A stretch of 64,000 nt of DNA, from assembly GCA_949825025.1 (NCBI GenBank), contig OX463788.1:434001-498000 (forward strand), in the 5' to 3' direction. The notes beneath the pieces are model-generated. The model worked only from the letters and a program-made list of their open reading frames with translations. It searched no databases and was not told where the DNA came from. Shown here piece by piece: positions 15,501 to 31,500 of this stretch (its first letter is position 1; every line of letters begins with the position of its first letter). The position numbers were made by a program, and so were the translations under genes. The DNA is from Siphlonurus alternatus (Eukaryota > Arthropoda > Insecta > Ephemeroptera > Siphlonuridae).

Positions 15501-16810
15501 TTTCAGAATGATTGATATCCTTATTCAATACAAAATTCGAATCGGTGTTCATTGTTAGAGGGGCATGTTTTTGCCACTTCCAAATTTCATAACTAATTTT
15601 TTAAAAATCTTTGACACTTTTTAAACGTGTTTTCTCATAGAAAACAGTTCAAATTAAGTTGAATTTGAAAAACGAAAAAAAAACAAGTATTATCTCTCCT
15701 TATTTTTGAATTTGAACTATCCCCCTATTTAGTTAACATCTGAAAAGTAGTTAAGTTTGATAATTCACCAGAATTCAACGAATCGAGATCGCCACTTTTT
15801 GATTAAACTCTGAGGTAGAGTGTATTGTTCCTATTATGTATACGCACTTTCAGAATGATTGAATTCCTAATTCAATACAAAATTCGAATCGGTGTTCATG
15901 GTTAGTGGGGCATGTTTTTGCCACTTCAAAATTTCATAATTAATTTTTAAAAAATCGTTGACTCTTTTTAAACGTGTTTTCTTATAGAAGACAGTTCAAA
16001 TTAAGTTGAATTTGAATAATGAGAAAAAATATGTATTATCTCTCCTTTTTTTTGAATTTGAACTATCCCCCATATATTTAACATGGGAAAAGTAGTTAAG
16101 TTTGATAATTCACAAAAATTCAACGAATCAAGATCGCCACTTTTTGATTAAACTCTGAGGTAGGGTATATTGTTTTTATCATGTACACGAACTTTCAGAA
16201 TAATTGAATTCCTAATTCAATACAAAAGTCGAATCGGTGTTAATTGTTAGTGGGGCATGTTTTTGCCACTTTAAAAATTCATAAATAATTTTTTTTAAAT
16301 CGTTGACACTTTTTAAACGTGTTTTCTCATAGTAAACAGTTCAAATTAAGTTGAATTTGAAAAACGAAAAGAATAAGTATTATCTCTCCTTATTTTTGAA
16401 TTTGAACTATCCCCCTTTTTAGTTAACATCTGAAAAGTAGCTAAGTTTGATAATTCAGCAGAATTCAACGAATCGAGATCGCCACTTTTTGATTAAACTC
16501 TGAGGTTGGGTATATTCTTGTTATCATGTACACGCACTTTCAGAATGATTGATATCCTTATTCAATACAAAATTCGAATCGGTGTTCATTGTTAGTGGGG
16601 CATGTTTTTGCCATTTCCAAATTTCATAACTAATTTTTAAAAAATCGTTGACACTTTTTAAACGTGTTTTCTTATAGAAGACAATTCAAATTAAGTTGAA
16701 TTTGAATTATGAGAAAAATTATGTATTATCTCTCCTTTTTTTTGAATTTGAACTATCCCCCATATATTTAACAAGGGAAAAGTAGTTAAATTTGATAATT
16801 CACAAAAATT

Positions 16811-19800
16811 CAACGAATCAAGATCGCCACTTTTTGATTAAACTCTGAGGTAGGGTATATTGTTTTTATCATGTACACGAACTTTCAGAATGATTGAATT
16901 CCTAATTCAATACAAAAGTCGAATCGGTGTTAATTGTTAGTGGGGCATGTTTTTGCCACTTTAAAAATTCATAAATAATTTTTTTAAAATCGTTGACACT
17001 TTTTAAACGTGTTTTCTCATAGTAAACAGTTCAAATTAAGTTGAATTTGAAAAACGAAAAGAATAAGTATTATCTCTCCTTATTTTTGAATTTGAACTAT
17101 CCCCCTATTTAGTTAACATCTGAAAAGTAGCTAAGTTTGATAATTCAGCAGAATTCAACGAATCGAGATCGCCACTTTTTGATTAAACTCTGAGGTAGGG
17201 TATATTGTTTTTATCATGTACACGCACTTTCAGAATGATTGATATCCTTATTCAATACAAAATTCGAATCGGTGTTCATTGTTAGTGGGGCATGTTTTTG
17301 CCATTTCAAAATTTCATAACTAATTTTTAAAAAATCGTTGACACTTTTTAAACGTGTTTTCTTATAGAAGACAGTTCAAATTAAGTTGAATTTGAATAAT
17401 GAGAAAAAATATGTATTATCTCTCCTTTTTTTTTAATTTGAACTATCCCCCATATATTTAACATGGGAAAAGTAGTTAAGTTTGATAATTCACCAGAACT
17501 CAACGAATCAGTATCGCCACTTTTTGATTGAACTCTGAGGTAGGGTATATTGTTTTAATCATGAACCCGCACTTTCAGAATGATTGAATTCCTAACTCAA
17601 TACAAAAATTGAATCGGTGTTCGTTGTTAGTGGGGCATGTTTTTGCCACTTCAGAAATTCATAACTAATTTTTAAAAAATCGTTGACACTTTTTAAACGT
17701 GTTAACTCATAGAAAACAGTTCAAATTAAGTTGAATTTGAATATCGAGAAAAAATATGTATAATTTCTCCATATTTTTGAAATTTAACTATCCCCCATAT
17801 ACTTAAAATGGAAAAAGTAGTTAAGTTTGATAATTCAACAGAATTCAATGAATTGAGATTGCCACTTTTTTATTAAACTCTGAGGTAGGGTATATTGTTC
17901 TTATCATGTACACGCACTTTCAGAATGATTGAATTCCTAATTCAATACAAATGTTGAATCGGTGATCGTTGTTAGTGGGGCATGTTTTTGCCACTTCAGA
18001 AATTCATAACTAATTTTTAAAAAATCGTTGACACTTTTTAAACGTGTTTTCTCATAGAAAACAGTTCAAATTAAGTTGAATTTGAAAAACGAAAAAAAAC
18101 AAGTATTATCTCTCCTTATTTTTGAATTTGAACTATCCCCCTATTTAGTTAACATCTGAAAAGTAGTTAAGTTTGATAATTCACCAGAATTCAACGAATC
18201 GAGATCGCCACTTTTTGATTAAACTCTGAGGTAGAGTGTATTGTTCCTATTATGTATACGCACTTTCAGAATGATTGAATTCCTAATTCAATACAAAAGT
18301 TGAATCGGTGTTCATTGTTAGTGGGGCATGTTTTTGCCACTTCAGAAATTCATAATTAATTTTTAAAAAATCGTTGACACTTTTTGAACGTGTTTTCTCA
18401 TAGAAGATGGTTCAAATTAAGTTGAATTTGAATATCGAGAAAAAATATGTATAATTTCTCCATATTTTTGAATTTGAACTATCCCCCATATACTTAAAAT
18501 GGAAAAAGTAGTTAAGTTTGATAATTCAACAGAATTCAATGAATTGAGATTGCCACTTTTTTATTAAACTCTGAGGTAGGGTATATTGTTTTTATCATGT
18601 ACACGCACTTTCAGAATGATTGAATTCCTAACTCAATACAAAAATTGAATCGCTGTTCGTTGTTAGTGGGGCATGTTTTTGCCACTTCAGAAATTCATAA
18701 TTAATTTTTAAAAAATCGTTGACACTTTTTGAACGTGTTTTCTCATAGAAGATGGTTCAAATTAAGTTGAATTTGAATATCGAGAAAAAATATGTATAAT
18801 TTCTCCATATTTTTGAATTTGAACTATCCCCCATATACTTAAAATGGAAAAAGTAGTTAAGTTTGATAATTCAACAGAATTCAATGAATTGAGATTGCCA
18901 CTTTTTTATTAAACTCTGAGGTAGGGTATATTGTTTTTATCATGTACACGCACTTTCAGAATGATTGAATTCCTAATTCAATACAAATGTTGAATCGGTG
19001 ATCGTTGTTAGTGGGGCAGGTTTTTGCCACTTCAGAAATTCATAAATAATTTTTAAAAAATCGTTGACACTTTTTGAAGGTGTTTTGTCATAGAGGACGG
19101 TTCAAACCAAGTTGAATTTGAATATCGAGAAAAATATGTATTAACTCTCCATATTTTTGAATTTGAACTATCCCCCATATACTTAACATGGGGAAAGTAG
19201 TTAAGTTTGATAATTCACCAGGATTCAACGAATCAAGATCATCACTTTTTGATTAAAGTCTGAGGTAGGGTATATTGTTTTTATCATATACACGCACTTT
19301 CAGAATGATTGATATCCTAATTCAATACAAAATTCGAATCGGTGTTCATGGTTAGTGGGGCATGTTTTTGCCACTTCAAAATTTCATAACTAATTTTTAA
19401 AAAATCGTTGACACTTTTTAAACGTGTTTTCTTATAGAAGACAGTTCAAATTAAGTTGAATTTGAATAATGAGAAAAAATATGTATTATCTCTCCTTTTT
19501 TTTGAATTTGAACTATCCCCCATATATTTAACATAGGAAAAGTAGTTAAGTTTGATAATTCACAAAAAGGCAACGAATCAAGATCGCCACTTTTTGATTA
19601 AACTCTGAGGTAGGGTATATTGTTTTTATCATGTACACGAACTTTCAGAATGATTGAATTCCTAATTCAATACAAAAGTCGAATCGGTGTTAATTGTTAG
19701 TGGGGCATGTTTTTGCCACTTTAAAAATTCATAAATAATTTTTTTAAAATCGTTGACACTTTTTAAACGTGTTTTCTCATAGTAAACAGTTCAAATTAAG

Positions 19801-22500
19801 TTGAATTTGAAAAACGAAAAGAATAAGTATTATCTCTCCTTATTTTTGAATTTGAACTATCCCCCTATTTAGTTAACATCTGAAAAGTAGCTAAGTTTGA
19901 TAATTCAGCAGAATTCAACGAATCGAGATCGCCACTTTTTGATTAAACTCTGAGGTAGGGTATATTGTTTTTATCATGTACACGCACTTTCAGAATGATT
20001 GATATCCTTATTCAATACAAAATTCGAATCGGTGTTCATTGTTAGTGGGGCATGTTTTTGCCATTTCAAAATTTCATAACTAATTTTTAAAAAATCGTTG
20101 ACACTTTTTAAACGTGTTTTCTTATAGAAGACAGTTCAAATTAAGTTGAATTTGAATAATGAGAAAAAATATGTATTATCTCTCCTTTTTTTTTAATTTG
20201 AACTATCCCCCATATATTTAACATGGGAAAAGTAGTTAAGTTTGATAATTCACCAGAACTCAACGAATCAGTATCGCCACTTTTTGATTGAACTCTGAGG
20301 TAGGGTATATTGTTTTAATCATGAACCCGCACTTTCAGAATGATTGAATTCCTAACTCAATACAAAAATTGAATCGGTGTTCGTTGTTAGTGGGGCATGT
20401 TTTTGCCACTTCAGAAATTCATAACTAATTTTTAAAAAATCGTTGACACTTTTTAAACGTGTTAACTCATAGAAAACAGTTCAAATTAAGTTGAATTTGA
20501 ATATCGAGAAAAAATATGTATAATTTCTCCATATTTTTGAAATTTAACTATCCCCCATATACTTAAAATGGAAAAAGTAGTTAAGTTTGATAATTCAACA
20601 GAATTCAATGAATTGAGATTGCCACTTTTTTATTAAACTCTGAGGTAGGGTATATTGTTCTTATCATGTACACGCACTTTCAGAATGATTGAATTCCTAA
20701 TTCAATACAAATGTTGAATCGGTGATCGTTGTTAGTGGGGCATGTTTTTGCCACTTCAGAAATTCATAACTAATTTTTAAAAAATCGTTGACACTTTTTA
20801 AACGTGTTTTCTCATAGAAAACAGTTCAAATTAAGTTGAATTTGAAAAACGAAAAAAAACAAGTATTATCTCTCCTTATTTTTGAATTTGAACTATCCCC
20901 CTATTTAGTTAACATCTGAAAAGTAGTTAAGTTTGATAATTCACCAGAATTCAACGAATCGAGATCGCCACTTTTTGATTAAACTCTGAGGTAGAGTGTA
21001 TTGTTCCTATTATGTATACGCACTTTCAGAATGATTGAATTCCTAATTCAATACAAAAGTTGAATCGGTGTTCATTGTTAGTGGGGCATGTTTTTGCCAC
21101 TTCAGAAATTCATAATTAATTTTTAAAAAATCGTTGACACTTTTTGAACGTGTTTTCTCATAGAAGATGGTTCAAATTAAGTTGAATTTGAATATCGAGA
21201 AAAAATATGTATAATTTCTCCATATTTTTGAATTTGAACTATCCCCCATATACTTAAAATGGAAAAAGTAGTTAAGTTTGATAATTCAACAGAATTCAAT
21301 GAATTGAGATTGCCACTTTTTTATTAAACTCTGAGGTAGGGTATATTGTTTTTATCATGTACACGCACTTTCAGAATGATTGAATTCCTAACTCAATACA
21401 AAAATTGAATCGCTGTTCGTTGTTAGTGGGGCATGTTTTTGCCACTTCAGAAATTCATAATTAATTTTTAAAAAATCGTTGACACTTTTTGAACGTGTTT
21501 TCTCATAGAAGATGGTTCAAATTAAGTTGAATTTGAATATCGAGAAAAAATATGTATAATTTCTCCATATTTTTGAATTTGAACTATCCCCCATATACTT
21601 AAAATGGAAAAAGTAGTTAAGTTTGATAATTCAACAGAATTCAATGAATTGAGATTGCCACTTTTTTATTAAACTCTGAGGTAGGGTATATTGTTTTTAT
21701 CATGTACACGCACTTTCAGAATGATTGAATTCCTAATTCAATACAAATGTTGAATCGGTGATCGTTGTTAGTGGGGCAGGTTTTTGCCACTTCAGAAATT
21801 CATAAATAATTTTTAAAAAATCGTTGACACTTTTTGAAGGTGTTTTGTCATAGAGGACGGTTCAAACCAAGTTGAATTTGAATATCGAGAAAAATATGTA
21901 TTAACTCTCCATATTTTTGAATTTGAACTATCCCCCATATACTTAACATGGGGAAAGTAGTTAAGTTTGATAATTCACCAGGATTCAACGAATCAAGATC
22001 ATCACTTTTTGATTAAAGTCTGAGGTAGGGTATATTGTTTTTATCATATACACGCACTTTCAGAATGATTGATATCCTAATTCAATACAAAATTCGAATC
22101 GGTGTTCATGGTTAGTGGGGCATGTTTTTGCCACTTCAAAATTTCATAACTAATTTTTAAAAAATCGTTGACACTTTTTAAACGTGTTTTCTTATAGAAG
22201 ACAGTTCAAATTAAGTTGAATTTGAATAATGAGAAAAAATATGTATTATCTCTCCTTTTTTTTGAATTTGAACTATCCCCCATATATTTAACATAGGAAA
22301 AGTAGTTAAGTTTGATAATTCACAAAAAGGCAACGAATCAAGATCGCCACTTTTTGATTAAACTCTGAGGTAGGGTATATTGTTTTTATCATGTACACGA
22401 ACTTTCAGAATGATTGAATTCCTAATTCAATACAAAAGTCGAATCGGTGTTAATTGTTAGTGGGGCATGTTTTTGCCACTTTAAAAATTCATAAATAATT
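16811..22500. repeat. 2,760-bp eight-monomer tandem duplication in satellite B
   Basis: Positions about 16811-19740 and 19571-22500 match base for base over almost all lines compared at an offset of 2,760 bp (8 x 345). At both edges the match breaks: the first copy has AAAAATTCAACG where the second has AAAAAGGCAACG near 19567, and copies diverge again at the A/T run near 22501. This is a recent unequal-exchange product, or alternatively a local assembly duplication. Confidence 0.85.
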
Positions 22501-25500
22501 TTTTTTAAATCGTTGACACTTTTTAAACGTGTTTTCTCATAGTAAACAGTTCAAATTAAGTTGAATTTGAAAAACGAAAAGAAAAAGTATTATCTCTCCT
22601 TATTTTTGAATTTGAACTATCCCCCTATTTAGTTAACATCTGAAAAGTAGCTAAGTTTGATAATTCACCAGAATTCAACGAATCGAGATCGCCACTTTTT
22701 GATTAAACTCTGAGGTAGAATGTATTGTTCCTATTATGTATACGCACTTTCAGAATGATTGAATTCCTGATTCAATACAAAAGTTGAATCGGTGTTCACT
22801 GCAAGTATGGCATGTGGTTGCCACTTCAAAAATTCATAACTCATTTTTAAAAAACCGTAGACACTTTTTGAACGTGTGAAGGTTTAAATTAAGTTGAATT
22901 TGAATAACGAGAAAAAATATGTATTATCTCTCCTAATTTTTGAACTTGAACTATCCACTTAACGTGGAAAAAGTAATTAAGTTTGATAGTTCACCAGAAC
23001 TCAATGAATCAGGATCGCCACTTTTTGATTGAACTCTGAGGTAGGGTATATTGTTTTAATCATGAACCCGCACTTTCAGAATGGTTGAATTCCTAACTCA
23101 ATACAAAAATTGAATCGGTGTTCGTTGTTAGTGGGGCATGTTTTTGCCAATTCAGAAATTCATAATTAATTTTTAAAAAATCGTTGACACTTTTTGAACG
23201 TGTTTTCACATAGAGGATGGTTCAAATTAAGTTGAATTTGAATATCGAGAAAAAATATGTATTATCTCTCCATATTTTTGAATTTGAACTATCCCCCATA
23301 TACATGGGAAAAGTAGTTAAGTTTGATAATTCACCAGAATTCAACGAATCGAGATCACCACTTTTTGATTAAACTCTGAGGTAGTGTGTTTTGTCTTATC
23401 ATGTACACGCACTTTCAGAATGATTTAATTCCTAATTCAATACAAATGTTGAATCGGTGTTTGTTGTTAGTGGGGCATGTTTTTGCCACTTCAGAAATTC
23501 ATAAATAATTTTTAAAAAATCGTTGACACTTTTTGAAGGTGTTTTGTCATAGAGGACGGTTCAAACCAAGTTGAATTTGAATATCGAGAAAAATATGTAT
23601 TAACTCTCCATATTTTTGAATTTGAACTATCCCCCATATACTTAACATGGGAAAAGTAGTTAAGTTTGATAATTCACCAGGATTCAACGAATCAAGATCA
23701 TCACTTTTTGATTAAAGTCTGAGGTAGGGTATATTGTTTTTATCATATACACGCACTTTCAGAATGATTGATATCCTAATTCAATACAAAATTCGAATCG
23801 GTGTTCATGGTTGGTGGGGCATATTTTTGCCACTTCAAATTTTCAAAACTAATTTTTAAAAAATCGTTGACACTTTTTGAACGTGTTTTCACATAGAGGA
23901 AGGTTCAAATTAAGTTTAATTTGAATAACGAGAAATAATATGTATTATCTCTCCTTATTTTTGAATTTGAACTATCCCTTATATACTTAACATGGGAAAA
24001 GTAGTTAAGTTTGATAATTCACCAGGATTCAACGAATCAAGATCATCACTTTTTGATTAAAGTCTGAGGTAGGGTATATTGTTTTTATCATGTACACGCA
24101 CTTTCAGAATGATTCATATCCTAATTCAATACAAAATTCGAATCGGTGTTCATTGTTAGTGGGGCATGTTTTTTTCACTTTAAAAATTCATAACTAATTT
24201 TTAAAAAATCGTTGACACTTTTTAAACGTGTTTTCTCATAGTAAACAGTTCAAATTAAGTTGAATTTGAATAACGAAAAAAATAAGTATTATCTCTCCTT
24301 ATTTTTGAATTTGAACAATCCCCCTATTTAGTTAGCATCTGAAAAGTAGCTAAGTTTGATAATTCACCAGAATTCAACGAATCGAGTTCGCCACTTTTTG
24401 ATTAAACTCTGAGGTAGAGTGTATAGTTCCTATTATGTATACGCACTTTCAAAATGATTGAATTCCTAATTCAATACAAAAGTTGAATCGGTGTTCACTG
24501 CTAGTATGGCATGTGGTTGCCACTTCAAAAATTCATAACTAATTTTTAAAAAACCGTAGACACTTTGTGAACGTGTGACGGTTCAAATTTAGTTGAATTT
24601 GAATAACGATAAAAAATGTGTATTATCTCTCCTAATTTTGGAACTTGAACTATCCCCCATATACTTAACGTGGGAAAAGTAATTAAGTTTGATAATTCAC
24701 CAGAACTCAATGAATCAGGATCGCCACTTTTTGATTGAACTCTGAGGTAGGGTATATTGTTTTAATCATGAACCCGCACTTTCAGAATGATTGAATTCCT
24801 AACTCAATACAAAAGTCAAATCGGTGTTCGTTGTTAGTGGGGGATGTTTTTGCCAATTCAGAAATTCATAATTAATTTTTAAAGAATCGTTGACACTTTT
24901 TGAACGTGTTTTCTTATAGAAGACAGTTCAAATTAAGTTGAATTTGAATAATGAGAAAAAATATGTATTTTCTCTCCTTTTATTTGAATTTGAACTATCC
25001 CCCATATATTTAACATGGGAAAAGTAGTTAAGTTTGATAATTCACAAAAATTCAACGAATCAAGATCGCCACTTTTTGATTAAACTCTGAGGTAGGGTAT
25101 ATTGTTTTTATCATGTACACGAACTTTCAGAATGATTGAATTCCTAATTCAATACAAAAGTCGAATCAGTGTTAATAGTTAGTGGGGCATGTTTTTGCCA
25201 CTTTAAAAATTCATAACTAATTTTTAAAAAATCGTTGACACTTTTTAAACGTGTTTTCTCATAGTAAACAGTTCAAATTAAGTTGAATTTGAAAAACGAA
25301 AATAAGTATTATCTCTCCTTATTTTTGAATTTGAACTATCCCCCTATTTAGTTAACATCTGAAAAGTAGCTAAGTTTGATGATAATTCACCAGAATTCAA
25401 GGAATCGAGATCGCCACTTTTTGATTAAACTCTGAGGTAGAATGTATTGTTCCTATTATGTATACGCACTCTCAGAATGATTGATATCCTTATTCAATAC

Positions 25501-28500
25501 AAAATTCGAATCGGTGTTCATTGTTAGTGGGGCATGTTTTTGCCATTTCAAAATTTCATAACTAATTTTTAAAAAATTGTTGACACTTTTTAAACGTGTT
25601 TTCTTATAGAAGACAGTTCAAATTAAGTTGAATTTGAATAATGAGAAAAAATATGTATTATCTCTCCTTTTTTTTTAATTTGAACTATCCCCCATATATT
25701 TAACATGGGAAAAGTAGTTAAGTTTGATAATTCACCAGAACTCAACGAATCAGTATCGCCACTTTTTGATTGAACTCTGAGGTAGGGTATATTGTTTTAA
25801 TCATGAACCCGCACTTTCAGAATGATTGAATTCCTAACTCAATACAAAAATTGAATCGGTGTTCGTTGTTAGTGGGGCATGTTTTTGCCACTTCAGAAAT
25901 TCATAATTAATTTTTAAAAAACCGTTGACACTTTTTGAACGTGTTTTCTCATAGAAGATGGTTCAAATTAAGTTGAATTTGAATATCGAGAAAAAAAATG
26001 TATAATCTCTCCATATTTTTGAATTTCAACTATCCCCCATATACATGGGAATAGTAGTTAAGTTTGATAATTCACTAGAATTCAACGAATCAAGATCGCC
26101 ACTTTTTGATTAAATTCTGAGGTAGGGTATATTGTTTTTATCATGTACACGAACTTTCAGAATGATTGAATTCCTAATTGAATACAAAATTCAAATCGGT
26201 GTTCATTGTTAGTGGGGCATGTTTTTGCCACTTCAGAAATTCATAATTAATTTTTAAAAAATCGTTGACACTTTTTGAACGTGTTTTCTCATAGAAGATG
26301 GTTCAAATTAAGTTGAATTTGAATATCGAGAAAACATATGTATAATCTCTCCATATTTTGGAATTTCAACTATCCCCCATATACATGGGAAAAGTAGTTA
26401 AGTTTGATAATTCACCAGAATTCAATGAATCAAGATCGCCACTTTTTGATTAAACTCTGAGGTAGGGTATATTGTTTTAATCATGATCCCGCACTTTCAG
26501 AATGATTGAATTCCTAACTCAATACAAAAATTGAATCGGTGTTCGTTGTTAGTGGGGCATGTTTTTGCCACTTCAGAAATTCATAACTAATTTTTAAAAA
26601 ATCGTTGACACTTTTTAAACGTGTTTTCTCATAGAAAACAGTTCAAATTAATTTGAATTTGAAAAACGAAAAAAAACAAGTATTATCTCTCCTTATTTTT
26701 GAATTTGAACTATCGCCCTATTTAGTTAACATCTGAAAAGTAGTTAAGTTTGATAATTCACCAGAATTCAACGAATCGAGATCGCCACTTTTTGATTAAA
26801 CTCTGAGGTAGAGTGTATTGTTCCTATTATGTATACGCACTTTCAGAATGATTGAATTCCTAATTCAATACAAAATTCGAATCGGTGTTCATGGTTAGTG
26901 GGGCATGTTTTTGCCGCTTCAAAATTTCATAACTAATTTTTAAATAATCGTTGACACTTTTTAAACGTGTTTTCTTATAGAAGATGGTTCAAATTAAGTT
27001 GAATTTGAATATCGAGAAAAAATATGTATAATCTCTCCTTATTTTTGAATTTGAACTATCGCCCGTATACTTAACATGGGAAAAGTAGTTAAGTTTGATA
27101 ATTCACAAAAATTCAACGAATCAAGATCGCCACTTTTTGATTAAACTCTGAGGTAGGGTATATTGTTTTTATCATGTACACGAACTTTCAGAATAATTGA
27201 ATTCCTAATTCAATACAAAAGTCGAATCGGTGTTAATTGTTAGTGGGGCATGTTTTTGCCACTTTAAAAATTCATAAATAATTTTTTTTAAATCGTTGAC
27301 ACTTTTTAAACGTGTTTTCTCATAGTAAACAGTTCAAATTAAGTTGAATTTGAAAAACGAAAAGAATAAGTATTATCTCTCCTTATTTTTGAATTTGAAC
27401 TATCCCCCTATTTAGTTACCATCTGAAAAGTAGCTAAGTTTGATAATTCAGCAGAATTCAACGAATCGAGATCGCCACTTTTTGATTAAACTCTGAGGTA
27501 GGGTATATTGTTTTTATCATGTACACGCACTTTCAGAATGATTGATATCCTTATTCAATACAAAATTCGAATCGGTGTTCATTGTTAGTGGGGCATGTTT
27601 TTGCCATTTCAAAATTTCATAACTAATTTTTAAAAAATCGTTGACACTTTTTAAACGTGTTTTCTTATAGAAGACAGTTCAAATTAAGTTGAATTTGAAT
27701 AATGAGAAAAAATATGTATTATCTCTCCTTTTTTTTTAATTTGAACTATCCCCCATATATTTAACATGGGAAAAGTAGTTAAGTTTGATAATTCACCAGA
27801 ACTCAACGAATCAGTATCGCCACTTTTTGATTGAACTCTGAGGTAGGGTATATTGTTTTAATCATGAACCCGCACTTTCAGAATGATTGAATTCCTAACT
27901 CAATACAAAAATTGAATCGGTGTTCGTTGTTAGTGGGGCATGTTTTTGCCACTTCAGAAATTCATAACTAATTTTTAAAAAATCGTTGACACTTTTTAAA
28001 CGTGTTTTCTCATAGAAAACAGTTCAAATTAAGTTGAATTTGAATATCGAGAAAAAATATGTATAATTTCTCCATATTTTTGAAATTGAACTATCCCCCA
28101 TATACTTAAAATGGAAAAAGTAGTTAAGTTTGATAATTCAACAGAATTCAATGAATTGAGATTGCCACTTTTTTATTAAACTCTGAGGTAGGGTATATTG
28201 TTCTTATCATGTACACGCACTTTCAGAATGATTGAATTCCTAATTCAATACAAATGTTGAATCGGTGATCGTTGTTAGTGGGGCAGGTTTTTGCCACTTC
28301 AAAATTTCATAACTAATTTTTAAATAATCGTTGACACTTTTTAAACGTGTTTTCTTATAGAAGATGGTTCAAATTAAGTTGAATTTGAATATCGAGAAAA
28401 AATATGTATAATCTCTCCTTATTTTTGAATTTGAACTATCCCCCGTATACTTAACATGGGAAAAGTAGTTAAGTTTGATAATTCAACAGAATGAAATGAA

Positions 28501-31500
28501 TCGAAATCGCCACTTTTTTATTGAACTCTGAGGTAGGGTTTATTGTTCTCATCATGTACACGCACTTTCAAAATGATTGAATTCCTAATTCAATACAAAA
28601 GTTGAATCGGTGTTCGCTGCTAGTATTGCATGTGGTTGCCACTTCAAAAATTCATAACTAATTTTTAAAAATCTGTAGACACTTTTAGAACGTGTGACGG
28701 TTCAAATTAATTTGAATTTGAATAACGAGAAAAAATATGAATTATCTCTCCTAATTTTGGAACTTGAACTATCCCCCATATACTTAACGTGGGAAAAGTA
28801 GTTAAGTTTGATAAATCACCAGAACTCAACGAATCAGGATCGCCACTTTTTGATTGAACTCTGAGGTAGGGTATATTGTTTTAATCATGAACCCGCACTT
28901 TCAGAATGATTGAATTCCTAACTCAATACAAAAATTGAATCGGTGTTCGTTGTTAGTGGGGCATGTTTTTGCCACTTCAGAAATTCATAATTAATTTTTA
29001 AAAAATCGTTGACACTTTTTGAACGTGTTTTCTCATAGAAGATGGTTCAAATTAAGTTGAATTTGAATATCGAGAAAAAATATGTATAATTTCTCCATAT
29101 TTTTGAAATTGAACTATCCCCCATATACTTAAAATGGAAAAAGTAGTTAAGTTTGATAATTCAACAGAATTCAATGAATTGAGATTGCCACTTTTCTATT
29201 AAACTCTGAGGTAGGGTATATTGTTCTTATCATGTACACGCACTTTCAGAATGATTGAATTCCTAATTCAATACAAATGTTGAATCGGTGATCGTTGTTA
29301 GTGGGGCAGGTTTTTGCCACTTCAGAAATTCATAAATAATTTTTTTAAAAATCGTTGACACTTTTTGAAGGTGTTTTGTCATAGAGGATGGTTCAAACTA
29401 ATTTGAATTTGAATATCGAGAAAAATATGTATTATCTCTTCATATTTTTAAATTTGAACTATCCCCCATATACTTAACTTGGGAAAAGTAGTTAAGTTTG
29501 ATAATTCACCAGGATTCAACGAATCAAGATCATCACTTTTTGATTAAAGTCTAAGGTAGGGTATATTGTTTTTATCATGTACACGCACTTTCAGAATGAT
29601 TGATATCCTAATTCAATACAAAATTCGAATCGGTGTTCATGGTTAGTGGGGCATGTTTTTGCCACTTCAAAATTTCATAACTAATTTTTAAATAATCGTT
29701 GACACTTTTTAAACGTGTTTTCTTATAGAAGACAGTTCAAATTAAGTTGAATTTGAATTGTGAGAAAATTATGTATTATCTCTCCTTTTTTTTGAATTTG
29801 AACTATCCCCCATATATTTAACAAGGGAAAAGTAGTTAAGTTTGATAATTCACAAAAATTCAACGAATCAAGATCGCCACTTTTTGATTAAACTCTGAGG
29901 TAGGGTATATTGTTTTTATCATGTACACGAACTTTCAGAATGATTGAATTCCTAATTCAATACAAAAGTCGAATCGGTGTTAATTGTTAGTGGGGCATGT
30001 TTTTGCCACTTTAAAAATTCATAAATAATTTTTTTAAAATCGTTGACACTTTTTAAACGTGTTTTCTCATAGTAAACAGTTCAAATTAAGTTGAATTTGA
30101 AAAACGAAAAGAATAAGTATTATCTCTCCTTATTTTTGAATTTGAACTATCCCCCTATTTAGTTAACATCTGAAAAGTAGCTAAGTTTGATAATTCACCA
30201 GAATTCAACGAATCGAGATCGCCACTTTTTGATTAAACTCTGAGGTAGGGTATATTGTTTTTATCATGTACACGCACTTTCAGAATGATTGATATCCTTA
30301 TTCAATACAAAATTCGAATCGGTGTTCATTGTTAGTGGGGCATGTTTTTGCCATTTCAAAATTTCATAACTAATTTTTAAAAAATTGTTGACACTTTTTA
30401 AACGTGTTTTCATATAGAAGACAGTTCAAATTAAGTTGAATTTGAATAATGAGAAAAAATATGTATTATCTCTCCTTTTTTTTAATTTGAACTATCCCCC
30501 ATATATTTAACATGGGAAAGGTAGTTAAGTTTGATAATTCACCAGAACTCAACGAATCAGTATCGCCACTTTTTGATTGAACTCTGAGGTAGGGTATATT
30601 GTTTTAATCATGAACCCGCACTTTCAGAATGATTGAATTCCTAACTCAATACAAAAATTGAATCGGTGTTTGTTGTTAGTGGGCCATGTTTTTGCCACTT
30701 CAGAAATTCATAACTAATTTTTTAAAAATCTTTGACACTTTTTAAACGTGTTTTCTCATAGAAAACAGTTCAAATTAAGTTGAATTTGAAAAACGAAAAA
30801 AAAAACAAGTATTATCTCTCCTTATTTTTGAATTTGAACTATCCCCCTATTTAGTTAACATCTGAAAAGTAGTTAAGTTTGATAATTCACCAGAATTCAA
30901 CGAATCGAGATCGCCACTTTTTGATTAAACTCTGAGGTAGAGTGTATTGTTCCTATTATGTATACGCACTTTCAGAATGATTGAATTCCTAATTCAATAC
31001 AAAATTCGAATCGGTGTTCATGGTTAGTGGGGCATGTTTTTGCCACTTCAAAATTTCATAATTAATTTTTAAAAAATCGTTGACTCTTTTTAAACGTGTT
31101 TTCTTATAGAAGACAGTTCAAATTAAGTTGAATTTGAATAATGAGAAAAAATATGTATTATCTCTCCTTTTTTTTGAATTTGAACTATCCCCCATATATT
31201 TAACATGGGAAAAGTAGTTAAGTTTGATAATTCACAAAAATTCAACGAATCAAGATCGCCACTTTTTGATTAAACTCTGATGTAGGGTATATTGTTTTTA
31301 TCATGTACACGAACTTTCAGAATAATTGAATTCCTAATTCAATACAAAAGTCGAATCGGTGTTAATTGTTAGTGGGGCATGTTTTTGCCACTTTAAAAAT
31401 TCATAAATAATTTTTTTTAAATCGTTGACACTTTTTAAACGTGTTTTCTCATAGTAAACAGTTCAAATTAAGTTGAATTTGAAAAACGAAAAGAATAAGT

